Source of the DNA: CAMLIZ01 sp040758375
GTDB lineage: Bacteria > Pseudomonadota > Gammaproteobacteria > Burkholderiales > Burkholderiaceae_C
Length of the DNA: 64,000 nucleotides
Assembly (NCBI GenBank): GCA_040758375.1
Contig: JBFLWE010000010.1
Location: 1 to 64,000 of the forward strand
Reading direction: 5' to 3'
Part shown: piece by piece, positions 50,761 through 57,537 of the stretch
Layout of the letters: each line of letters begins with the position of its first letter
Position numbering within the stretch: position 1 is the first letter of the stretch
Position numbers and translations under genes: made by a program
Notes under the pieces: model-generated
Database searches by the model: none
What the model was told of the DNA's origin: nothing
What the model saw: only the letters and a program-made list of their open reading frames with translations

Positions 50761-50859
50761 TGAGTGGAGCCCTCAGATGCGTCAAGGGCGAACCGCGGTT
50801 CGCCCTTGAGGAGTTTGGCCCGGGATTCTAGCCATGGCGCCGGGTACGCCTGCAACGGG

Positions 50860-50935
50860 TGGTGGGTGCTGACGGGTTCGAACCGCCGACCTACGCCTTG
50901 TAAGGGCGCCGCTCTACCAGCTGAGCTAAGCACCC
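50860..50935 (-). tRNA. tRNA-Val (TAC)
   Basis: On the minus strand acceptor GGGTGCT pairs with AGCACCC, followed by A and an encoded CCA. The anticodon arm has loop CTTACAA with anticodon TAC (50900-50902), and the T-arm GGCGGTTCGAACCCGTC is intact. Confidence 0.97.
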
Positions 50936-50972
50936 GTGTCGCGCAAGCGAAGCCGCCGGGTGGACCGACCGC

Positions 50973-51245
50973 TTACTTCAGCGCGTCTTTCAGCGCCTTG
51001 CCGGCGCGGAACTTGGGAACCTTGGCGGCCTTGATCTTGATCGTGTCGCCAGTGCGCGGATTGCGGCCACTGCGCGCGGCGCGCTTGGTGACCGAGAAGG
51101 TGCCGAAACCGACCAGCGACACCGAGTTGCCCTTCTTCAGCGTCGCCTTCACACCGCCGATCAGGGCTTCGAGGGCGCGCCCGGCGGCGGCCTTGGAGAT
51201 ATCAGCCTGGTTGGCAATGTGTTCAATCAGCTCAGTCTTGTTCAC
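50973..51245 (-). CDS. hupB: DNA-binding protein HU
   Basis: A 90-residue nucleoid protein: MNKTELIEHIANQADISKAAAGRALEAL, the beta-arm with GRNPRTG and the C-terminal helix VPKFRAGKALKDAL. GTG start at 51245 with GAGGGGG upstream. It bends and compacts DNA as a dimer. It precedes tRNA-Val and ppiD on the same strand. Confidence 0.96.
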   Translation of the reverse strand: MNKTELIEHIANQADISKAAAGRALEALIGGVKATLKKGNSVSLVGFGTFSVTKRAARSGRNPRTGDTIKIKAAKVPKFRAGKALKDALK

Positions 51246-51485
51246 GAAGGTACCCCCTCTCAAGGTCTCGACGAAGTGTTCGGTGGTGGGCTGCCGGAGG
51301 CTGCGGCTGCGGGCATTCAGGGCCGGTCGATTACAGCCACGCACTCGGGCAGTGTCAAGCGCGGGAGCTGATTCTATGCGTTTTCCCCCGCTGCTTAGGG
51401 GCGCAAAACTGCACGCGTTACCTCGCTTGACAGCCGGCGCGCAGTGCCTCTTGCGCGCGGTCAGGCGCAGACGTTTCGAAAGGCT

Positions 51486-52388
51486 TCAGCGGCGTGGCGC
51501 GGGCTCGCGCACTACCAGGGCCACGCCCACGGCAGTGAGCGCCAGGCCCGCGAGCACCAGCGCCGACAGCGACTCGCCGAACAGCCACCAGCCTTGCAAC
51601 GCCGTGCACGGAGGCACCAGGTACAACAGGCTCGTGACCCGGGTCGCCGCGCCACGCTGGATGAGGATGAACAGCAGCGAGCTGCCGCCGAGCGTGAGGC
51701 CGAGCACCGACCACGTCAGCGCGCCGATCAGTTCCGGGTGCCAGCGCATGGGCTCCTGCTCCAGCAGCGCGAAAGGTGCACTGACCGCCAAGGCCGCGAC
51801 AAGCTGGATGAAGGTGGCCGTGCGCACGTCGTTGCTGCGCACGTGCCGCTTCTGGTAGAGCGTGCCCACCGTGATGGCCATCAGTGCAAAGACCGCCAGC
51901 GACACGTTGAGCGGATTGATTTCGCCCACGCCGAGCTTGCGCCACACCACCAGCAGCAAACCGGCAAAGCCCAGCATCAGGCCCGCCCACTGTCGCGGGC
52001 GCACACGATGCTCTGCCCCGGTACCCGCCACCCACAAGGCGGTGAGCACCGGCTGCAGCCCGACGATCAGCGCGACCGTGCCGGCGCCCAGACCGGCCTT
52101 CACCGCCGCCCACACGCCACCCAGGTAGCCGGCGTGGATGAGCATGCCGGTCACCGCGAGGTGCAGCCACTGGCCCCGGTCTTGCGGCCAGGCCGGCCGG
52201 CTCCACGCGATCCATGCGGCAAACACCAGTATGGACAGCGCATAGCGCACCGACAGGAAGCTCAGCGGCGGCGCATGCGGCATGCCATAGCGCGCGACCA
52301 CGAAGCCGGTGCTCCAGATGAGCACGAACACCGCCGGCATGGCACGCACATAGCCCGACGCGGCCGAAGGCCCGAGCGCTTGGGCCAC
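51486..52388 (-). CDS. EamA/DMT-family transporter
   Basis: A 300-residue membrane protein with ten helices in two EamA repeats (VFVLIWSTGFVVARYGMPHAPPLSFLSVRY; SLAVFALMAITVGTLYQKRH). The GTG at 52388 overlaps the pgsA stop by 1 bp (TAGTG), so the two genes are probably co-transcribed; MPAVFVLIW at 52340 is an alternative start. The substrate is unknown. It is a paralogue in type of the transporter at 36501. The 51246-51485 interval upstream of hupB and downstream of this gene contains no gene I can support. Confidence 0.87.
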   Translation of the reverse strand: MAQALGPSAASGYVRAMPAVFVLIWSTGFVVARYGMPHAPPLSFLSVRYALSILVFAAWIAWSRPAWPQDRGQWLHLAVTGMLIHAGYLGGVWAAVKAGLGAGTVALIVGLQPVLTALWVAGTGAEHRVRPRQWAGLMLGFAGLLLVVWRKLGVGEINPLNVSLAVFALMAITVGTLYQKRHVRSNDVRTATFIQLVAALAVSAPFALLEQEPMRWHPELIGALTWSVLGLTLGGSSLLFILIQRGAATRVTSLLYLVPPCTALQGWWLFGESLSALVLAGLALTAVGVALVVREPAPRR

Positions 52389-52963
52389 TACCTTGCCTTG
52401 GCCCGGATCTCGGGCAGCGCCTTCTGCAGGTAGTACACCATCGACCAGATGGTGAGCACGGCCGCGATGTAGATCAGCACCGTGCCCCACAGCTGAGTGT
52501 CGATCACGCCGAACAGCCTGCCGTGGTACAGCAGGAACGGCAGCGCGACCATCTGCACCGTGGTCTTCACCTTGCCCAGCATGTGCACCGCCACGCTGCG
52601 CGAGGCGCCGATCTGCGCCATCCACTCGCGCAGCGCCGAGATCGCGATCTCGCGGCCGATGATCACCAGCGCGACCAGCGCATCCACGCGCTGCAGGTGC
52701 ACCAGCACCAGCAGGGTGGAACAGACCAGGAACTTGTCGGCCACCGGGTCGAGAAAGGCGCCGAAGGCGGAGGTCTGGTTCAGGCGCCGCGCCAGGTAGC
52801 CGTCGAGCCAGTCGGTCAGCGCGAACACCACGAACAGCACCGTCGCGATCAGGTTGCGCATGCCGGCGGGCATCATGTGTTCCGGCAGGTCGAACACGCC
52901 GACGATCAGCGGAATGCAGACGATGCGTGCCCAGGTGAGCAGGGTCGGGACGGTGAAGAACAT
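52388..52963 (-). CDS. pgsA: CDP-diacylglycerol-glycerol-3-phosphate 3-phosphatidyltransferase
   Basis: A 191-residue inner-membrane enzyme of anionic phospholipid synthesis. It carries the full CDP-alcohol phosphotransferase signature DWLDGYLARRLNQTSAFGAFLDPVADK. About five membrane helices. It starts MFFTVPTLLTWARI, the family's usual N-terminus. Confidence 0.97.
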   Translation of the reverse strand: MFFTVPTLLTWARIVCIPLIVGVFDLPEHMMPAGMRNLIATVLFVVFALTDWLDGYLARRLNQTSAFGAFLDPVADKFLVCSTLLVLVHLQRVDALVALVIIGREIAISALREWMAQIGASRSVAVHMLGKVKTTVQMVALPFLLYHGRLFGVIDTQLWGTVLIYIAAVLTIWSMVYYLQKALPEIRAKAR

Positions 52964-52983
52964 CGCGCGATTATGCGGGGGGC

Positions 52984-53436
52984 CTATTCATCCAGGGTGC
53001 GCGGCTTGAACCGCCGCGCGTCGTCGAACAGGAACACCTCGGCAAACTTCCACGGTTTCTTCAGGTGGCGCATGTCGCCGAACGGCGCCGCGCGCCGCAC
53101 CGCGTCGATCGCGATCTGCGTGGTGTCCTGGGCCTGCCGCGGATGGCGCAACACCTCGATGCGGCGCACGCCGCCGTCGCTGTCGAGCTCGATCTCCAGG
53201 ACCGGAATCGCGAGCAGCGGGTCGGGCGGCGGCCCGGTGTAGCTGAGCCCGGGATTGGCGGCCACGATGCGCTGCGCCGCCTGGCGCTTGAACTCGTCCC
53301 ACGTGCGGGCTGCCTGCGGCGAGGGCAGCGTCGGCGCGGCAACGGCTTTGCCGCTTGCGTCCGGCGGCAGCGGCGGCGGCGGCGCCGAGGCACAACCGGC
53401 CAACAACGCAGCGAGCGCCGCAAGCCCAGCAAACAC
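52984..53436 (-). CDS. Small lipoprotein with TonB-C-like domain, start uncertain
   Basis: The supported part is a lipobox (AALLAGCASA), a Pro/Ala linker and a roughly 100-residue domain (PVLEIELDSDGGVRRIEVLRHPRQAQDTTQIAIDAVRRAAPFGD) that resembles the TonB C-terminal fold. Function unknown. The start is unclear: GTG at 53436 gives a signal peptide without a positive n-region, while the positive residues (RTGK) lie just upstream, where no ATG, GTG or TTG occurs in frame before the tandem repeats begin. TTG codons at 53565 and 53652 inside the repeats are in frame. The repeats may have disturbed the original 5' end. Confidence 0.7.
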   Translation of the reverse strand: MFAGLAALAALLAGCASAPPPPLPPDASGKAVAAPTLPSPQAARTWDEFKRQAAQRIVAANPGLSYTGPPPDPLLAIPVLEIELDSDGGVRRIEVLRHPRQAQDTTQIAIDAVRRAAPFGDMRHLKKPWKFAEVFLFDDARRFKPRTLDE

Positions 53437-53478
53437 CGCGGATGCCGCTTTGCCGGTCCGCTGGTGTTGCCCCCTTGA

Positions 53479-53565
53479 GCAACTGTCGCCCGGCCGCTCC
53501 GAAGACAGTTGCTCGCCCCCTCGGGGGGCGGACGCGGTACTCCGCGGCCGGGGGCCGACATACAA
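53479..53565. repeat. 87-bp tandem repeat, unit 1
   Basis: First of two adjacent 87-bp units that differ at two positions. Each unit contains a 9-bp inverted repeat GCAACTGTC / GACAGTTGC, a GCCCCCTC / GGGGGGC hairpin, and a CCGCGGCCGGGGGCC tail. It lies between uvrC and the lipoprotein gene. Confidence 0.95.
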
Positions 53566-53652
53566 GCAACTGTCGCCCGGCCGCTCCGAAGACAGTTGCT
53601 CGCCCCCTCGGGGGGCGGACGCGGTACTCCGCGGCCGGGGGCCAACATGCAA
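53566..53652. repeat. 87-bp tandem repeat, unit 2
   Basis: Second unit, directly abutting the first and differing only in the last 11 bases. It is followed by a further hairpin (AGCGCC-GCA-GGCGCT, 53659-53673) before the uvrC stop. No T-tract is present, so these are repeats rather than a clear terminator. Confidence 0.95.
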
Positions 53653-53683
53653 GGGGGCAGCGCCGCAGGCGCTCCGGGGGTGG

Positions 53684-55627
53684 TCAATGAAGGACACGAT
53701 AAATCTCCTCGGCCAGCTCGCGGGAGATGCCGTCGACGCTGGCCAGATCATCGACGCTGGCGTTGGTCACGCCGCGCACGCCACCAAAGCGTTGCAGCAG
53801 GCGGGCACGCTTCTTCGGGCCCACGCCGGGAATCTCTTCCAGCCGGCTGCCGCCCGTGCGCACCTTGGCCCGCCGCGCGCGCATGCCGGTGATGGCGAAG
53901 CGATGGGCTTCGTCGCGGATCTGCGCCACCAGCATCAGCGCGGCGGAGTCGTGCCCCAGGTACAGCTTGGGCCGGCCGTCGGCGAACACCAGCTCTTCCA
54001 GCCCCACCTTTCTTCCCTCGCCCTTCTCCACGCCGACGATCAGCGACAGGTCCAGGCCCAGCTCCTCGAACACCTCGCGCGCCATCGCCACCTGGCCCCG
54101 GCCGCCGTCGACCAGCACCACATCGGGCATGCGCGCGCTGCCGGCGGCCACGCCCTCGGCCAGCTTGGCGTAGCGGCGCGTGAGCACCTGCCGCATCGCC
54201 GCGTAGTCATCGCCGCCGGTGATGCCCTCGATGTTGTAGCGGCGGTACTGCGATGACTGCATCTGGTGGTTCTCGAACACCACGCAGGAGGCCTGCGTGG
54301 CCTCGCCGGCGGTGTGGCTGATGTCGAAGCATTCGATGCGGAAGCGGTCCAGGTCTTCGGGCGCGAGGTCCAGCGCCTCCACCAGCGAACGGGTGCGCTC
54401 CTTCTGCGAGCCCTCTTCCGCCAGCAGCCGGGCCAGCGCCAGCTCCGCGCCCTTGCAGGCCATCTCCAGCCAGATGCGCCGCTGCTCGCGCGGCTGGTGC
54501 TGCGCGCTCACCTTCAGCCCGGCCTGCAGCGACAAGGCCTCGATCAGCGCCTTGTCCACCGCATGGCTCAACACCAGCTGCGGCGGCACGGGGCTGTCGA
54601 TGTAGTGCTGCGCGATGAAGGCCTGCAGCACCTGCACCTCGGGCGAGATGTCCGGGTCGCGCTCCTCCACCTGCTCGGCATTGAGCGCGGTGGCTTCTTC
54701 CACATGGCTGGGGAAGTAAGCGCGGTCGCCCAGGTGGCGCCCGCCGCGCACCATGGCCAGGTTCACGCAGGCGCGGCCGCCCTGCACCCGCACCGCGAGG
54801 ACGTCCACGTCCTTGTCGCTCGCGCTCAGCGAGCTGGCCTCCACCGACTGCTGGTGCAGCACGCGCGCGAGCGCATGGATCTGGTCGCGCGTGGCCGCGG
54901 CCTTCTCGAACTCCAGCGCTTCGGAGTACGCCATCATCTGCGCCTGCAACGCATCGATCACCTCCTGCTGCTCGCCCAGCAGGAAGCGCTCGGTGTTGGC
55001 GACATCGCGCTGGTAGTCCTGGGCCGAGATCAGGCCCACGCAAGGGCCCGAGCAGCGGCGGATCTGGTACAGCAGGCACGGCCGCGTGCGGTTGTTGAAC
55101 ACGGTGTCTTCGCAGGTGCGCAGGCGAAACACCTTCTGGATCAGCTGGATCGTTTCCTTCACCGCCCAGGCGCCGGGATAGGGGCCGAAGTAGCGGTGCT
55201 TCTTGTCCACCGAGCCGCGGTAGTAGGCCACGCGCGGAAAGGCCGGGTGCGACACCAGCTTGAGGTACGGATAGCTCTTGTCGTCCCTGAACAGGATGTT
55301 GAAGCGCGGGTTCAGCGTCTTGATCAGGTTGTTTTCCAGCAGCAGCGCCTCGGCCTCGGTGCGCACCACCGTGGTCTCCATGCGCGCGATGCGGCCCACC
55401 ATGTGCCCGATGCGCGTGCCGCCATGGTCCTTCTGGAAGTAGCTGGCCACGCGCTTTTTCAGGTTGCGCGCCTTGCCCACGTAGAGCACGCCGCCGCCCG
55501 CGTCGTAGTAGCGGTACACGCCGGGCAGGCTGGGCAGTGCCGCCACCTCGGCCAGCAGGCGCTCGCGCAGGGCCTGGTCGGCCTCTGGCGCGGCCGACGT
55601 CTCGGTGGATGAAGAGGTGTCGCTCAT
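53684..55627 (-). CDS. uvrC: Excinuclease ABC subunit C
   Basis: A 647-residue dual-incision nuclease of nucleotide excision repair. N-terminal GIY-YIG domain (LPGVYRYYDAGGGVLYVGKARNLKKRVASYF) makes the 3' cut; cysteines CLLYQIRRCSGPC are the Fe-S type ligands; a UVR segment binds UvrB; the RNase H-like domain contains IECFDISHTAG and VLVDGGRGQ; two helix-hairpin-helix motifs end the protein (IPGVGPKKRARLLQRFGG, VDGISRELAEEIYRVL). The ATG at 55627 (MSDTSSSTETS) is chosen over one ORF-extending start in the repeat-containing spacer. Confidence 0.97.
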   Translation of the reverse strand: MSDTSSSTETSAAPEADQALRERLLAEVAALPSLPGVYRYYDAGGGVLYVGKARNLKKRVASYFQKDHGGTRIGHMVGRIARMETTVVRTEAEALLLENNLIKTLNPRFNILFRDDKSYPYLKLVSHPAFPRVAYYRGSVDKKHRYFGPYPGAWAVKETIQLIQKVFRLRTCEDTVFNNRTRPCLLYQIRRCSGPCVGLISAQDYQRDVANTERFLLGEQQEVIDALQAQMMAYSEALEFEKAAATRDQIHALARVLHQQSVEASSLSASDKDVDVLAVRVQGGRACVNLAMVRGGRHLGDRAYFPSHVEEATALNAEQVEERDPDISPEVQVLQAFIAQHYIDSPVPPQLVLSHAVDKALIEALSLQAGLKVSAQHQPREQRRIWLEMACKGAELALARLLAEEGSQKERTRSLVEALDLAPEDLDRFRIECFDISHTAGEATQASCVVFENHQMQSSQYRRYNIEGITGGDDYAAMRQVLTRRYAKLAEGVAAGSARMPDVVLVDGGRGQVAMAREVFEELGLDLSLIVGVEKGEGRKVGLEELVFADGRPKLYLGHDSAALMLVAQIRDEAHRFAITGMRARRAKVRTGGSRLEEIPGVGPKKRARLLQRFGGVRGVTNASVDDLASVDGISRELAEEIYRVLH

Positions 55628-55664
55628 CGGGATCGAGATTGTCGCGACTTCCATAATCACCGAC

Positions 55665-55747
55665 ATGGCGCCCCCACGCTCACTTCGTTCGCTTGCCCCC
55701 CAGGGGGCGCGTGGCCTGCCGGAGGCAGCTCGTCGGAGGCCGTGATG
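55665..55747 (+). repeat. 83-bp dispersed intergenic repeat, copy 2 (carries the earP start region)
   Basis: Counterpart of 1225-1307. The terminal ctcgtcggaggccgtgatg is identical at both sites and its ATG is the earP start codon. Between uvrC and earP, which are divergent, just as copy 1 lies between divergent dnaX and the PurM-like gene. Confidence 0.85.
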
Positions 55748-56773
55748 CGCTGGGATCTTTTCTGCCGCGTGATCGACAACTACGGCGACATCGGGGTGTG
55801 CTGGCGGCTGGCCGCCGACCTGGGCCGGCGCGGCCACGCGGTACGGCTGTGGGTGGACGATGCCTCCGCGCTGGCCTGGATGGCGCCCGAGGGCGCAGCC
55901 GGGGTGGAGGTGGTGCCGTGGAGCTCGGAGCCGCCGCCGCTGGTGCCCGGCGACGTGGTGGTCGAAGCCTTCGGCTGCGACCCGCCGCCGGCGTTCGTCC
56001 AGCGCATGCAGCAGCGCCCGCCGGTGTGGATCAATCTCGAGTACCTGAGCGCCGAAGACTACGTGGAGCGCAGCCACGGCCTGCCTTCGCCGCAGCGCAA
56101 CGGGCTGACCAAGTGGTTCTTCTACCCGGGCTTCAGTCCGCGCACCGGCGGGCTGCTGCGCGAACCGGGCCTGATAGAAGCGCGCGCGGCCTTCGACCGC
56201 AGTGCGTGGTTGCAGGTGCGCGGGCTCGCGCCGCAGCCCGGCGAGCAGGTGGTGAGCCTGTTCTGCTACGACAACCCTGCACTGCCCGCGCTGCTGCAGA
56301 CGCTGGCCGCCCGGCCGACCCTGCTGCTGCTCACCCCCGGCGCCGCGCAGCACCAGGCCCTGCCGCTGCTCGATGCCCAGGGGCGGCTGGGCGCCTTGCG
56401 GACAGTGCCCCTGCCCTGGCTCACCCAGCCGGACTACGACCGACTGCTCTGGAGCTGCGACCTGAACTTCGTGCGCGGGGAAGACTCGTTCGTGCGCGCC
56501 CAGTGGGCCGGTGCGCCGTTCGCCTGGCACATCTACCCGCAGCGCGACCAGGCGCACGCGGCCAAACTCGAAGCGTTCCTCGACCGTTTCGGCGCCGAGG
56601 AGCCGGTGCGGGCGTTATGGCGCGGCTGGAACGGGCTGGGCTTGTGGCCCGACGCCCTGCCCTCGCTTGGCACATGGGCCGCCGCCTGCCAAGCCTGGCG
56701 GCAGAATTTGTTGACCCAACAAGACCTTACGGCGCAATTGCTGGGCTTCGCCATGGCGAAGCGGCTAAAATAG
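55745..56773 (+). CDS. earP: EF-P arginine rhamnosyltransferase EarP
   Basis: A 342-residue GT-B glycosyltransferase that uses dTDP-rhamnose to modify the tip arginine of EF-P. The start WDLFCRVIDNYGDIGVCWRLA is characteristic, as are NGLTKWFFYPGF and the C-terminal nucleotide-sugar site LNFVRGEDSFVRAQWAG and FAWHIYPQRDQAHAAKL. efp follows 104 bp downstream. The Shine-Dalgarno GGAGG belongs to the dispersed repeat. Confidence 0.95.
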   Translation: MRWDLFCRVIDNYGDIGVCWRLAADLGRRGHAVRLWVDDASALAWMAPEGAAGVEVVPWSSEPPPLVPGDVVVEAFGCDPPPAFVQRMQQRPPVWINLEYLSAEDYVERSHGLPSPQRNGLTKWFFYPGFSPRTGGLLREPGLIEARAAFDRSAWLQVRGLAPQPGEQVVSLFCYDNPALPALLQTLAARPTLLLLTPGAAQHQALPLLDAQGRLGALRTVPLPWLTQPDYDRLLWSCDLNFVRGEDSFVRAQWAGAPFAWHIYPQRDQAHAAKLEAFLDRFGAEEPVRALWRGWNGLGLWPDALPSLGTWAAACQAWRQNLLTQQDLTAQLLGFAMAKRLK

Positions 56774-56877
56774 CCGGCTTTGCGCATTCGCGCCGGACGA
56801 AGCAGAAACCGCCGGTCGACAGAACGCGCCCTCCCTGGTGATACCGCGTTCTCGAACGCATTTTTTCCCTTATTGCT

Positions 56878-57432
56878 ATGAAACTCGCTCAGGAAATCCG
56901 CGCCGGCAACGTGATCATGCAGGGCAAGGACCCGATGGTCGTGCTGAAGACCGAATACAGCCGCGGCGGCCGCGGCGCCGCCACCGTGCGCATGAAGATG
57001 AAGAACCTGCTCAACGGCGCCGGCGCCGAAGTGGTGTTCAAGGCCGACGACAAGATGGACCAGATCATCCTCGACAAGAAGGAGTGCACCTACTCCTACT
57101 TCGCCGACCCGATGTACGTGTTCATGGACAGCGAATACAACCAGTTCGAGGTGGAAGCCGAGAACATGGGCGACGCCATCTACTACCTCGACGACAACAT
57201 GCCGGTGGAAGTGGTGTTCTACGACGGCAAGGCGATCTCGGTCGAACTGCCCACCACCGTGGTGCGCCAGATCAACACCGAGCCCGCCGTCAAGGGCGAC
57301 ACCTCCGGCAAGGTCATGAAGCCCGCCCGCATCGTGGGCACCGGCTTCGAGATCTCGGTGCCGCTGTTCGTGGAAGACGGCGACAAGATCGAGATCGACA
57401 CCCGCACGCACGAGTACCGGAAGCGCGTGTAA
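56878..57432 (+). CDS. efp: Translation elongation factor P
   Basis: A 184-residue tRNA-like factor that relieves ribosome stalling at polyproline. Domain I carries the loop YSRGGRGAATVRMK with Arg32 at the tip, the rhamnosylation site used by EarP rather than the lysine of E. coli. Domains II and III are complete (end GDKIEIDTRTHEYRKRV). The EarP/EF-P pairing is expected from the neighbouring gene. Confidence 0.98.
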   Translation: MKLAQEIRAGNVIMQGKDPMVVLKTEYSRGGRGAATVRMKMKNLLNGAGAEVVFKADDKMDQIILDKKECTYSYFADPMYVFMDSEYNQFEVEAENMGDAIYYLDDNMPVEVVFYDGKAISVELPTTVVRQINTEPAVKGDTSGKVMKPARIVGTGFEISVPLFVEDGDKIEIDTRTHEYRKRV

Positions 57433-57448
57433 CGCGTTTGCGGTTCCC

Positions 57449-57490
57449 GGTGAACGCTTCGCTCCCCCTGCCCCCTCCAAGAGGGGGCTC
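57449..57490. repeat. Short G/C-rich intergenic repeat
   Basis: Contains GCCCCCT-CCAAG-AGGGGGC (57470-57488) flanked by CGCTTCGCTCCCC. It is related in style to the hairpins of the other intergenic repeats here. Lies between the efp stop and its terminator. Confidence 0.5.
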
Positions 57491-57504
57491 CCGCATGGAT
57501 GACG

Positions 57505-57529
57505 AGCCGGCCCTGGTGCCGGCTTTTTT
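57505..57529 (+). terminator. Intrinsic terminator of efp
   Basis: AGCCGGC / GCCGGCT stem with loop CCTGGT, then six T residues. It ends 8 nt before the mnmC start. Confidence 0.85.
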
Positions 57530-57537
57530 GTTCGCGC

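Noticed and set aside
51246..51485. Small gene between hupB and the EamA transporter
   Set aside because: Open frames there are short or extend antisense through neighbours, without RBS or recognisable sequence.
53479..53652. Possible CRISPR array
   Set aside because: Only two abutting 87-bp copies with no unique spacers; it is a plain tandem duplication of an intergenic repeat.
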